Shown: positions 33,165-40,782 of the stretch, one piece after another | How positions within the stretch are numbered: the stretch's first letter is position 1 | How the letters are laid out: each line of letters starts with the position of its first letter | NCBI RefSeq assembly: GCF_017355185.1 | Contig: NZ_JADILJ010000011.1 | Span: 1 to 64,000 of the forward strand | Direction of reading: 5' to 3' | DNA: 64,000 nucleotides | DNA from: Rathayibacter sp. SD072 | GTDB lineage: Bacteria > Actinomycetota > Actinomycetes > Actinomycetales > Microbacteriaceae | Made by a program: the position numbers and the translations under genes | The notes under the pieces: model-generated | What the model saw: the letters and a program-made list of their open reading frames with translations, nothing else | What the model was told of the DNA's origin: nothing | The model's database searches: none

Positions 33165-34184
33165 ATGACCGACGTCACGACCGGCGCAGCAGACGCCGAA
33201 GCCCCGACCGGAGCCCAGACCTGGGACGGCGTCGACTGGGACCCCGACACCTGGACCGCCGAGACCTGGCCCATCGCCACCTGCCTCCACGGCATCCCCC
33301 CGGTCTCGCGCGACGGAGTCGCCCTGCACGACGCGGCCCCCGAGGTGTGGGACGACCTGTTCGCCCAGGTCGAGGGCGTCGGATTCACGCTCGCCGAGCT
33401 GGCCGACAGCCACGTCCGCCCCGCCGACCTCGAGCCCTCACGCCGCGACGAGTTCCTCGACATCGCGCGCTGGCACGGCGTCGGCATCCCCTCCGTGCAC
33501 CTGCAGCGCCAGAGCGTGATCATGCCGGGCCGCGAGGAGGAGAACCTCGCCTACGCGCACCGCACCATCGATGCGGCGGCCGAGTGGGGCATGAAGGTCT
33601 TCTCGACCGGACTGCACCAGCCCTTCAGCGAGGCGCAGAAGCGCGCGCTGTGGTTCTGGACCGCCGAGGGACCGAAGGACCCCGACGACCCGGACGTCTG
33701 GAACGCCGCGGTCAGCCGCATCCGGGAGCTCGGGAAGCACGCCGCCGACGTCGGCCTGCCGCTCGCCCTCGAGCTCTACGAGGACACCTACCTCGGCACC
33801 GCCGACAGCGCCGTGCGCTTCGTCGAGGACGTGGGACTGGACAACGTGGGCCTCAACCCCGACGTCGCCAACCTCATCCGCCTGCACCGCCCGGTCGAGG
33901 ACTGGCGCGAGCTCTTCGCCAAGACCCTCCCCTACGCCAACTACATGCACGTCAAGAACTACACGCGCGACGAGTCGGCCGACGGCAGCTGGGCGACCTC
34001 GGTGCCCTCGAGCATGGAGGCCGGGCTCATCAACTACCGGCAGGTGATGCGCGACGCCGTCGAGGGCGGATTCCGCGGGATCCTCCTCGCCGAGCACTAC
34101 GGCGGCGACAGCCTCGGCATGTGCTCCACCAACCAGACCTACCTCCGCACCCTGCTCCCGCGGGCAGCCCGGACCTCGAAGTAA
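33165..34184 (+). CDS. Sugar-phosphate isomerase/epimerase-like TIM-barrel protein
   Basis: A 339-residue cytoplasmic protein of the xylose-isomerase-like (AP-endonuclease-2) TIM-barrel superfamily. Barrel strands with candidate metal ligands are VHLQRQSVIM, LALELYEDTYLG (Glu), VGLNPDVANLI (Asp), YMHVKNY (His) and ILLAEHYGGDSL (Glu). The first 35 residues are Trp/Asp/Thr-rich and lie outside the core fold. It probably isomerises, epimerises or dehydrates a sugar or sugar acid. First gene of the operon behind the TCCTATAGGA promoter. The exact reaction is unknown to me. Confidence 0.78.
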   Translation: MTDVTTGAADAEAPTGAQTWDGVDWDPDTWTAETWPIATCLHGIPPVSRDGVALHDAAPEVWDDLFAQVEGVGFTLAELADSHVRPADLEPSRRDEFLDIARWHGVGIPSVHLQRQSVIMPGREEENLAYAHRTIDAAAEWGMKVFSTGLHQPFSEAQKRALWFWTAEGPKDPDDPDVWNAAVSRIRELGKHAADVGLPLALELYEDTYLGTADSAVRFVEDVGLDNVGLNPDVANLIRLHRPVEDWRELFAKTLPYANYMHVKNYTRDESADGSWATSVPSSMEAGLINYRQVMRDAVEGGFRGILLAEHYGGDSLGMCSTNQTYLRTLLPRAARTSK

Positions 34185-34196
34185 GGACGCAGCACC

Positions 34197-35150
34197 ATGA
34201 CCGCACGCAGAATCGCCGTCGTCGGCTCCGGCTACATGGGCGGAGGCATGGCCCAGGTGCTCGCCCTCTCGGGCGCCACCGTCGTCATCGCCGACATCTC
34301 GGAGGAGATCGCCCGCAGCAACTACGAGCGCCTGCTCACCGAGACCGCGCAGTTCGTCGCCGACGGGCTCTTCCCCGAGGACGCCGTGGAGCGCATCCGC
34401 GAGAACCTCTCCCCCGCCGCCTCGATCGAGGAGGCCGTCGCCGACGCCGACTTCATCGAGGAGGCGGTGCCCGAGAAGATCGAGATCAAGCACGAGACCC
34501 TGCGGCGGATCAGCGCGGCCGCGCGTCCGGACGCGGTCATCGGATCCAACACCTCGACGATCCTGATCGGCTCGCTCGCCGAGGCGGTCACCGGCCCCGA
34601 GCGCTTCCTCGGCGTGCACTTCTCGAACCCGGCGCCGTTCATCCCCGGTGTCGAGCTGATCCCGCACTCCGCCACCTCCGAGAGCGCGATCGCCCTCGCC
34701 GAGGAGATCGTCGCGGCGACCGGCAAGGAGACGGCGCGGGTGAAGGACTCGACCGGCTTCGTGCTCAACCGCCTGCAGTACGCGCTGTTCCACGAGGCGA
34801 CGCAGATCGTCGAGGAGGGCATCGCGACCCCCGAGGACATCGACACGATCGTGCGGACCACCTTCGGCTTCCGCCTGCCCGTGTTCGGCCCGTTCGCGAT
34901 CGCCGACATGGCCGGGCTCGACGTCTACGCCTTCTGCTACGCGTCGCTGCAGACCCGCTGGCCCGAGCGCTTCGCGACCCCGGAGTCGCTCGCGCAGCTG
35001 GTCGAGGCCGGCAAGTTCGGCACGAAGTCGGGCGCCGGCTACCTCGACGTGCCCGCCGAGCGGACCGCCGAGCTCATCGCCTACCGCAACCGCGCCTACG
35101 TCGCCATCAAGAAGCTGATGGACGAGCTGGGCCCCGCCCCGATCGCCTGA
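34197..35150 (+). CDS. 3-hydroxyacyl-CoA-dehydrogenase-fold oxidoreductase
   Basis: A 317-residue NAD-dependent dehydrogenase. The Rossmann motif VGSGYMGGGMAQVLALSG and ADISEE (acidic NAD selector) open the chain. GSNTSTILIGSLAE and the catalytic-histidine strand GVHFSNPAPFIPGVELI mark the 3HCDH_N domain. DSTGFVLNRLQYALFHEA begins the C-terminal helical domain. The fold serves 3-hydroxybutyryl-CoA but also L-gulonate and carnitine 3-dehydrogenases. In this sugar-type operon with no acyl-CoA genes, oxidation of a hydroxy or sugar acid at C3 is the more likely role (inference). Thirteen bp after the TIM-barrel gene. Confidence 0.82.
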   Translation: MTARRIAVVGSGYMGGGMAQVLALSGATVVIADISEEIARSNYERLLTETAQFVADGLFPEDAVERIRENLSPAASIEEAVADADFIEEAVPEKIEIKHETLRRISAAARPDAVIGSNTSTILIGSLAEAVTGPERFLGVHFSNPAPFIPGVELIPHSATSESAIALAEEIVAATGKETARVKDSTGFVLNRLQYALFHEATQIVEEGIATPEDIDTIVRTTFGFRLPVFGPFAIADMAGLDVYAFCYASLQTRWPERFATPESLAQLVEAGKFGTKSGAGYLDVPAERTAELIAYRNRAYVAIKKLMDELGPAPIA

Positions 35151-35264
35151 CCCGCGCCGCGGCGCTCACCCGCGCGACCGCCCTCCGCAGGCCGTCGCGC
35201 ACCCGCCGGCGCGCTCGCACCACCCCCGCGCCACCCCCGACAGAGTCGTCAGAAAGGCCACCGC

Positions 35265-36032
35265 ATGCCCGCGTTCCCCGAATCCCGCACCGTCGTCCTC
35301 ACCGGCGCCGCCTCTCCCCGCGGCATCGGCCGCTACACCGCCCACCACCTCGCCGAGCAGGGCTGGAACGTCGGCGTCATCGACCTCGCCGACGACGCCG
35401 CCCGCGAGGTCGCCGCCGAGATCGCCGAGCAGCACGGCGTGCAGGCGGCCGGCGCCGGCGCCGACGTCTCGAAGGACGCGCAGGTCCGCGCCGCCTTCGA
35501 CTCCCTCGAGGCCGCCCTGCCCCCGGTCGTCGCCCTCGTGAACCTGGCGGGAGTCGCCTCGCCCGTCTCCTACCTCGACGTCACCCCCGAGGAGTGGCAG
35601 CGCGTGATCGACATCAACCTGAACGGCGTGCACTTCAGCACGCGTCGCGCCGTCGAGTCGATGACGGCGCGCGGAGTCGGCCGCGTCGTCAACCTCTCCT
35701 CCGTCTCGGCCCAGCGCGGCGGCGGCACCTTCAGCAAGACCGCCTACTCGGCCGCCAAGGCCGGCGTCATCGGCTTCACCCGGAGCGTCGCCCGCGAGCT
35801 CGGCCACCAGGGGATCACGGTCAACGCGATCTCGCCCGGCCCGATCGACACCGACATCATGGGCGGCACCCTCACCGAGGAGCGCAAGACGGCCATGGCG
35901 GCCGACGGCGTGCTCCCCCGCATCGGGACCCCGCGCGACATCGCCGCGGCCGTCTCCTACCTCATCAGCGAGGACGCCGGATTCGTGACGGGTCAGACCC
36001 TGAACGTCGACGGCGGCCTCTACATGCACTGA
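35265..36032 (+). CDS. SDR-family polyol/sugar dehydrogenase
   Basis: A 255-residue classical SDR with TGAASPRGIG as cofactor loop, DLADDAA as NAD-type acidic region, LVNLAGVASP in place of the usual NNAG, the SSVSAQRGGG serine loop and YSAAKAG. The C-terminus is GFVTGQTLNVDGGLYMH. The opening resembles actinobacterial polyol dehydrogenases such as the D-threitol dehydrogenase type, but this is similarity by eye. AAAGG precedes the ATG. A 114-bp gap separates it from the 3HCDH-like gene without any clear terminator, so it is likely in the same operon. Confidence 0.85.
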   Translation: MPAFPESRTVVLTGAASPRGIGRYTAHHLAEQGWNVGVIDLADDAAREVAAEIAEQHGVQAAGAGADVSKDAQVRAAFDSLEAALPPVVALVNLAGVASPVSYLDVTPEEWQRVIDINLNGVHFSTRRAVESMTARGVGRVVNLSSVSAQRGGGTFSKTAYSAAKAGVIGFTRSVARELGHQGITVNAISPGPIDTDIMGGTLTEERKTAMAADGVLPRIGTPRDIAAAVSYLISEDAGFVTGQTLNVDGGLYMH

Positions 36033-36043
36033 TCGGAGCCCTC

Positions 36044-36154
36044 ATGAACAAGACCTTCGGCACCTGGTCGATCGGCCGCGTGCTCTTCCTCGCCGTCGGC
36101 GTCCTGCTGGTCGGCGTCGGCGCCGCCCAGATCCTGCCCGCCCTCGGCGGCTGA
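36044..36154 (+). CDS. 36-residue single-span membrane peptide in a catabolic operon
   Basis: A small ORF, MNKTFGTWSIGRVLFLAVGV followed by a further 16 residues ending LPALGG. One hydrophobic helix spans residues 12-34. GGAG sits six nt before the ATG, and it starts 11 bp after the SDR stop, so it is well placed for translation. It lies directly before the transporter gene and may be an accessory subunit. I know no named family. Confidence 0.6.
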   Translation: MNKTFGTWSIGRVLFLAVGVLLVGVGAAQILPALGG

Positions 36155-36236
36155 CCTCCCCGTCCTCCGCGGCGGCTCCGGCCGTCCGGCGCAGCAGCGC
36201 CTCCCCCTCGCACCGGTCATCTCAAAGGAGAGTGCC

Positions 36237-37613
36237 TTGTCCAACCCCTCGCCGTCCGCGGCCGTCGGATCCACGCGGGATCCCGCGCTGAAGTCCGCGA
36301 TCACCAAGGCGGGCCGGCATCTCATGCCGATGCTCGTCATCCTCTACTTCGTCGCGTTCCTCGACCGCACCAACGTCGGATTCGCGGAGGAGGCGCTCCG
36401 CGTCGACCGCGGCATCTCGGACGGCGCGTTCGCCCTCGGCGCCGGCATCTTCTTCATCGGCTACGCGATCTTCGAGATCCCGAGCAACCTGCTCCTCAAG
36501 CGCTTCGGCGCCCGCTTCTGGCTCGCCCGCATCGCGGTGACCTGGGGCATCGTCGCGGCGCTGTTCGCCTTCACGACGAACGACACGATGTTCATCATCC
36601 TGCGCTTCCTCCTCGGCGTGACCGAGGCGGGCCTGTTCCCGGGCGTCATCATGTTCCTGTCGGAGTGGTTCCCGAACAAGGTGCGCGTGCAGATGTTCTC
36701 GATCTTCTACCTGGCGCAGCCGTTCTCGCAGATGCTCGGCGCCCCGCTCAGCGGCGGCCTGATCAGCATCGGCAACCAGATCACCCCCTGGGAGGGCTGG
36801 CAGGTGATGTTCTTCGCCGAGGGCATGCTCGCGGTGATCGCCGGATTCGCGGCGCTGAAGTTCCTGACGAACCATCCGCAGAAGGCGAAGTGGCTGACCC
36901 AGGAGGAGAAGGACTCGCTGACGGCCGCGATGGAGCGCGAGGACACCGTGCGGCAGGCCGACGGCCCGACCGGCATCTGGCGCGCCATGGGCAGCTGGAA
37001 GGTCTGGTACTTCACGATCATCTACTTCTGCCTGCAGATCGCGGTCTACGGCACCACCTTCTACCTCCCGCAGCAGGTCGCGAACCTGATCGGGCAGGAC
37101 GTCGGCTTCCAGGTCGGACTCGTGTCGGCCATCCCGTGGCTCGTGGGCCTCTTCGCCTGCTACTACGTGGGCCGGCACGCGAACACCATCCGCCGCCGCC
37201 GCTCCTGGGGCTCGCTGTTCTACATCTTCACCGGCCTGTCGATCTTCGGATCGGCGTGGGCGGGAGCGAACGGCCAGCCGATCCTGGGCCTGCTGTTCAT
37301 CACCCTCGCGGTGTCGAGCTTCCTCTCGGTCGGACCGATCACCTGGGCCTACCCGACCGCGTTCCTCACGGGTGCGGCCGCGGCGGCGGGAATCGGCCTC
37401 ATCAACTCGCTCGGAAACCTCGGCGGCTTCGTCGCGCCCCTCATGCGCAACGGCTTCAACGAGGCGATCCCGACCGAGAGCGGGGTGTGGGGAGTCGTCT
37501 CGCTGGGCGTCTTCGCGTTCCTGGCGGCCGCGATGATGTTCAGCACCAAGTTCTTCCGCGGCGCGAAGGCGGACGAGCTGCTCGAGACCACGAACATCCA
37601 GACGGGGCACTGA
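36237..37613 (+). CDS. MFS transporter of the anion:cation symporter (ACS) family
   Basis: A 458-residue, 12-helix permease. The lead PMLVILYFVAFLDRTNVGFAEEAL, FFIGYAIFEIPSNLLLKRFGARFWLARI and RFLLGVTEAGLFPGVIMFLSEWFP are characteristic of the ACS family (phthalate, tartrate, galactonate and glucarate permeases), which imports organic or sugar acids with protons. The start is an unusual TTG at 36237, fixed by a strong AAAGGAG six nt upstream. Last gene of the operon; its family implies that the substrate is an acid. Confidence 0.88.
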   Translation: MSNPSPSAAVGSTRDPALKSAITKAGRHLMPMLVILYFVAFLDRTNVGFAEEALRVDRGISDGAFALGAGIFFIGYAIFEIPSNLLLKRFGARFWLARIAVTWGIVAALFAFTTNDTMFIILRFLLGVTEAGLFPGVIMFLSEWFPNKVRVQMFSIFYLAQPFSQMLGAPLSGGLISIGNQITPWEGWQVMFFAEGMLAVIAGFAALKFLTNHPQKAKWLTQEEKDSLTAAMEREDTVRQADGPTGIWRAMGSWKVWYFTIIYFCLQIAVYGTTFYLPQQVANLIGQDVGFQVGLVSAIPWLVGLFACYYVGRHANTIRRRRSWGSLFYIFTGLSIFGSAWAGANGQPILGLLFITLAVSSFLSVGPITWAYPTAFLTGAAAAAGIGLINSLGNLGGFVAPLMRNGFNEAIPTESGVWGVVSLGVFAFLAAAMMFSTKFFRGAKADELLETTNIQTGH

Positions 37614-37626
37614 GCCCCGCGGAACG

Positions 37627-37656
37627 AGGGCCCGGTCGCTGCGGCGGCCGGGCCCT
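37627..37656. terminator. Hairpin ending the TIM-barrel/SDR/ACS operon
   Basis: AGGGCCCGG (37627-37635) pairs with 37648-37656 over a 12-nt loop, 13 bp after the transporter stop. Probable terminator. Confidence 0.7.
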
Positions 37657-37670
37657 TCCGCGCTCCTCGC

Positions 37671-37701
37671 AAATCATAATTAATTGACGTAATGGTTGAC
37701 G
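37671..37701 (+). promoter_or_regulatory. AT-rich control region of the GH26 mannanase gene
   Basis: AAATCATAATTAATTGACGTAATGGTTGACG-type sequence, sharply AT-rich against the background. It contains two TTGACG boxes (37684-37689 and 37696-37701) and an ATTA-N7-TAAT dyad (37679-37693). Its ATTGACG core recurs, in gene-sense orientation, before the GH5 mannanase gene. It is a candidate operator/promoter for the ROK or LacI-type regulator of the mannan locus. Confidence 0.4.
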
Positions 37702-37770
37702 GAGGCGTGCGTGCACGCGAGGGTGGCCGTGCGGTTACTCATCGAGGAGCATCCGCAGAGAGGAAGACCC

Positions 37771-38784
37771 ATGACTCGACGAAGAGCCCGCACTCGCCGC
37801 CTCCTCCTGGCCACAGCCCTCGCCGCCGCACTGCTCACTCCCCTCCTCACCCCGTCGCCCGAGACCGCGCAGGCGTTCCCGGCGAAGCCGAAGGCCGCCG
37901 TTCTGCAGTATCTGCAGTCGATCACCGGGACGAGCATCGTCTCAGGGCAGCACAACAAGGAGCCCGCGAGCGCGCCGGCTCAGTACACCCAGCAGGTGAA
38001 GGACATCACGGGGCAGTACCCGGGGCTCTGGGGCGGCGACCTGTTCTTCACCGCGTCCGACGCCGCGAACAGGCAGCGGGTGGTCGACCAGGCGAAGACG
38101 GAGTGGGCGAACGGCTCCCTCGTGACGCTGGCCTGGCACGTCTGCCCGCCGACCGGTCCGAGCACCTGCGCCTTCGACGGGGGTGTGAAGAGCTCGATCA
38201 CCGACGCGCAGTTCCAGCAGATCGTTACCAGGGGCACCGCGCTGAACACCACGTGGCGGCAGTGGATGAGCGAGGTCGTGCCGTACCTCCGCCAGCTCGA
38301 GGACGCCGGCGTCCCCGTTCTGTTCCGCCCGTTCCATGAGATGAACGAGACCTGGAGCTGGTGGGGCGGACGCCCAGGAGCGAACGGCGGGGCGAAGATC
38401 TACCAGCAGATGCGCGACTACTTCGACTCCCAGGGCCTGACGAACCTGATCTGGGTGTGGAACGTCCAGGACAACCCGCAGGGCGGCTGGTCCACCTACT
38501 ATCCGGGGGCCTCGTACGTCGACGTCGTCTCGCTCGATGTCTGGTACAAGAGCTTCCCGAGCGCTTCGGACTACCAGCAGATGCAGTCCATCGCCGGACC
38601 GAAGCCGATCGCCCTCGCCGAGATGGGGAAGGTCCCCGATGCGACGCTCCTGCAGGGCCAGCCGCGGTGGTCGTACTTCATGATCTGGTCGGAGCAGCTG
38701 CGCGGCGGCAACACCAACGCCGCGATCCAGAGCGCCTACTTCCATCCGCGCGTGCTCAACCAGGGCGAGCTGACGCTGCCCTGA
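37771..38784 (+). CDS. Secreted GH26 beta-mannanase
   Basis: A 337-residue extracellular endo-1,4-beta-mannanase candidate. Residues 1-36 form a signal peptide (TRRRARTRR, hydrophobic core, AQA). The GH26 barrel shows SGQHNKEP, GLWGGDLFF, LAWHVCPP, the acid/base E190 in FRPFHEMNETWSWWGG, VWNVQDNP, VSLDVWYKSFP and the nucleophile E284 in ALAEMGK. There is no carbohydrate-binding domain, so it is a single-domain enzyme. The ATG at 37771 follows AGAGGAAG; an upstream in-frame ATG has no such site. It converges with the ABC exporter gene and opens the mannan locus. Confidence 0.92.
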   Translation: MTRRRARTRRLLLATALAAALLTPLLTPSPETAQAFPAKPKAAVLQYLQSITGTSIVSGQHNKEPASAPAQYTQQVKDITGQYPGLWGGDLFFTASDAANRQRVVDQAKTEWANGSLVTLAWHVCPPTGPSTCAFDGGVKSSITDAQFQQIVTRGTALNTTWRQWMSEVVPYLRQLEDAGVPVLFRPFHEMNETWSWWGGRPGANGGAKIYQQMRDYFDSQGLTNLIWVWNVQDNPQGGWSTYYPGASYVDVVSLDVWYKSFPSASDYQQMQSIAGPKPIALAEMGKVPDATLLQGQPRWSYFMIWSEQLRGGNTNAAIQSAYFHPRVLNQGELTLP

Positions 38785-38791
38785 GGAGCGG

Positions 38792-38820
38792 CGGTGCCGG
38801 GGATCCGCTCCCCGGCACCG
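38792..38820. terminator. Bidirectional hairpin between GH26 and ABC exporter genes
   Basis: CGGTGCCGGGG (38792-38802) pairs perfectly with 38810-38820 over a 7-nt loop, in the 36-bp convergent gap. Confidence 0.75.
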
Positions 38821-40569
38821 TCAGACGGCTCCGCTCATCTCGGCGTAACGCCCTCGCGCAGCGAGCAGCTGCTCGTGGGTCCCCTCCTCGATCACGCGCC
38901 CGCCGTCGAGGACGACGATCCGATCGGCCGTCCTGACCGTGCTCAGCCGATGCGCCACGATCAGAGTCGTCCGGCCTTCCCGGAGGCGCTCGAGGGCCCC
39001 GCGCACCTCGGCTTCCGCTCGCGGATCGAGCGCGGCGGTCGCCTCGTCGAGGATCAGCAGTCGCGGATCGCGGATGAGCGCGCGAGCGATCGCGAGTCGC
39101 TGCCTCTGCCCTCCGGAGAGCTGCCCACCCCGCTCACCCACGGTGGTGTTCCAGCCGTCGGGGAGCGCGAGGACGAAGTCGGCGTTCGCGGCATGCAGCG
39201 CCGCCACGAGCTGCTCGTCGCTCGTGTCCGGAGAGCCGTACAGGACGTTGTCGCGGATGCTCCCGCGGAACAGGACCGATTCCTGCGGCACCACCGAGAC
39301 GAAGCGCCGCACACTGCGCATGTCGAGCTCGCCGACGTCGCGACCGTCGAGCAGCACCTGCCCGCGGGTCGGCCGCAGGAAGCCCAGAACGAGCCGGGTC
39401 AGGGTCGACTTGCCCGATCCGGACGCGCCGACGAAGGCGATCGTCTGTCCCGGCGCGATGTGCAGGGTCACCTCCGAGAGGACCTCCTCCTCCCCGTACG
39501 AGAACGAGACGGACTCGAAGTCGATCGCGCCGTCGAGCGCCTCGACGACAGCGCCTCCCTCGTTCCTCTCGACATCCGGATCGGTGAGGACCTCGGCGAT
39601 GGAGCGTCGCGACGCCAGTCCGCGGGTGATCAGCGGCGCGGTCTGGAACGCGCCCGTGATCGCGCCGGTGAGCAGGGCGAAGTACGAGCTCAGCAGCACG
39701 ACCTCGCCGACCGAGATCGGGAGAGCGCCCGTCATCGTCACCAGCGCGGCGCCGAACAGGGATCCGAGCGTGATCACCTGATAGCTGCTCCACGACAGTG
39801 CGCCGAAGCGGCCGTTGAGGCGGTCGAGCCGCAAGCCGGCGCGCTCGACGCGATGCGCCGCCTCGACCACTCTCCGCGCCGAGACCTGCTCCAGCCCGTG
39901 GGCCCGGGTGACCTCCTGGAGAGACGACATCTCGCCGACGGCCGACGACATGGTCTCGACGTCGAGGCGGAAGGTCTCGTTGCTCGCCGCGGTGCGGGAG
40001 CGGAGCCAGAGGATGAGCCCCGCAGCGAGCGGGAGGGTGAGCGCGAGGACCGGGAGGAACTGGGGCACTCGGAGCGCGGTCGCCACGCCGGCCCCGACGA
40101 GGATCACCACAGCGTTGAGCAGCGGCCCGAACGCCTGCTGGAGCATGAGCTCCAGGTTCTCCACATCGCGCACGATCTTGGTCTGCAGCACCGACGCGCT
40201 GCCCCGAGCGTGGTAGCCGAAGGACAACAGCTGGAGGCGCTCTGCGAGCGCCTCACGGAGACGTGCGCCCATGGAGCGGACGGACGACGAGAAGAGCCGT
40301 ACGAAGACGCCGTTCGCGGCCACGTTGACCACGATGGTGGCCGCCCCCGCGGCGGCCGGGAGCAGCAGCGCCTCGGGGGGATCCCCGGCCACCAGGGCGT
40401 CGACGACGGCCGCCGTCACCAGCGGCAGGATCCACAGCGGGCTGTCCTTGACGGCGAAGGCGATCGCGGCCGACACGAGTCGCCACCCGGAGGGCCGTAG
40501 AGCGGAGCGCAGCGGATGGTCCGCGTCGATCGCGGTCCCGGTGCGCGCTCGCTCCGATCGCGCGCTCAC
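38821..40569 (-). CDS. ABC exporter half-transporter (membrane plus ATPase domain)
   Basis: A 582-residue fused ABC protein. Residues about 25-320 contain six membrane helices. Residues 350-570 hold the ATPase: Walker A GASGSGKST (381-389), Q-loop VPQESVLFRG, signature LSGGQRQRLAIARAL, Walker B LLILDEATAALDPRAEAE and the H-loop AHRLSTV. The order marks a type-I exporter (MsbA/LmrA-like), which works as a dimer exporting lipids, drugs or peptides. The GTG start overlaps an upstream 47-codon ORF as GTGA. It is unlikely to be the ATPase of the adjacent importer, because its domains are fused to its own membrane part. Confidence 0.9.
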   Translation of the reverse strand: MSARSERARTGTAIDADHPLRSALRPSGWRLVSAAIAFAVKDSPLWILPLVTAAVVDALVAGDPPEALLLPAAAGAATIVVNVAANGVFVRLFSSSVRSMGARLREALAERLQLLSFGYHARGSASVLQTKIVRDVENLELMLQQAFGPLLNAVVILVGAGVATALRVPQFLPVLALTLPLAAGLILWLRSRTAASNETFRLDVETMSSAVGEMSSLQEVTRAHGLEQVSARRVVEAAHRVERAGLRLDRLNGRFGALSWSSYQVITLGSLFGAALVTMTGALPISVGEVVLLSSYFALLTGAITGAFQTAPLITRGLASRRSIAEVLTDPDVERNEGGAVVEALDGAIDFESVSFSYGEEEVLSEVTLHIAPGQTIAFVGASGSGKSTLTRLVLGFLRPTRGQVLLDGRDVGELDMRSVRRFVSVVPQESVLFRGSIRDNVLYGSPDTSDEQLVAALHAANADFVLALPDGWNTTVGERGGQLSGGQRQRLAIARALIRDPRLLILDEATAALDPRAEAEVRGALERLREGRTTLIVAHRLSTVRTADRIVVLDGGRVIEEGTHEQLLAARGRYAEMSGAV

Positions 40570-40709
40570 GGCAGGTCGGCCGAGGGGCGCGGGCCGGAGC
40601 CGAGGCGTCCCGCGGCGGCAGCGCGCCGGGCAGCGAGGGGGACCGCGCCCGCCGGCGAACAGGCGTCGCCGGAGGGCGCAGCGACGCCAGAGGTGAGCAG
40701 GAAGCGCAT
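40566..40709 (-). CDS. 47-residue ORF coupled to the ABC exporter
   Basis: MRFLLTSGVAAPSGDACSPA opens a short Ala/Pro/Gly/Arg-rich peptide with one cysteine. GAGGAG lies five nt before the ATG, and the stop overlaps the exporter start as GTGA. It could be an exported peptide, a leader whose translation opens the exporter start, or a simple coupling ORF. No known peptide family is recognised, and composition alone does not prove that it is a product. Confidence 0.45.
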   Translation of the reverse strand: MRFLLTSGVAAPSGDACSPAGAVPLAARRAAAAGRLGSGPRPSADLP

Positions 40710-40732
40710 CGGTTCTCCTCGAGAAGCGGCAG

Positions 40733-40774
40733 GGGGCTGAGCAGCGGGTCGAAGCGACGCCACCGCTCAGCCCC
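40733..40774. terminator. Hairpin between the GH2 gene and the exporter unit
   Basis: GGGGCTGAGC (40733-40742) pairs with GCTCAGCCCC (40765-40774) over 22 nt, directly after the beta-mannosidase stop (40783, minus strand). It may end or attenuate the mannan operon before the 47-codon ORF and exporter. Confidence 0.55.
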
Positions 40775-40782
40775 GGTGGGCG

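Noticed and set aside
38821-40569. The fused ABC protein as the missing ATPase of the mannan importer
   Set aside because: Its ATPase is fused to six membrane helices of the exporter type; CUT1 importers use a separate ATPase with a C-terminal regulatory domain.
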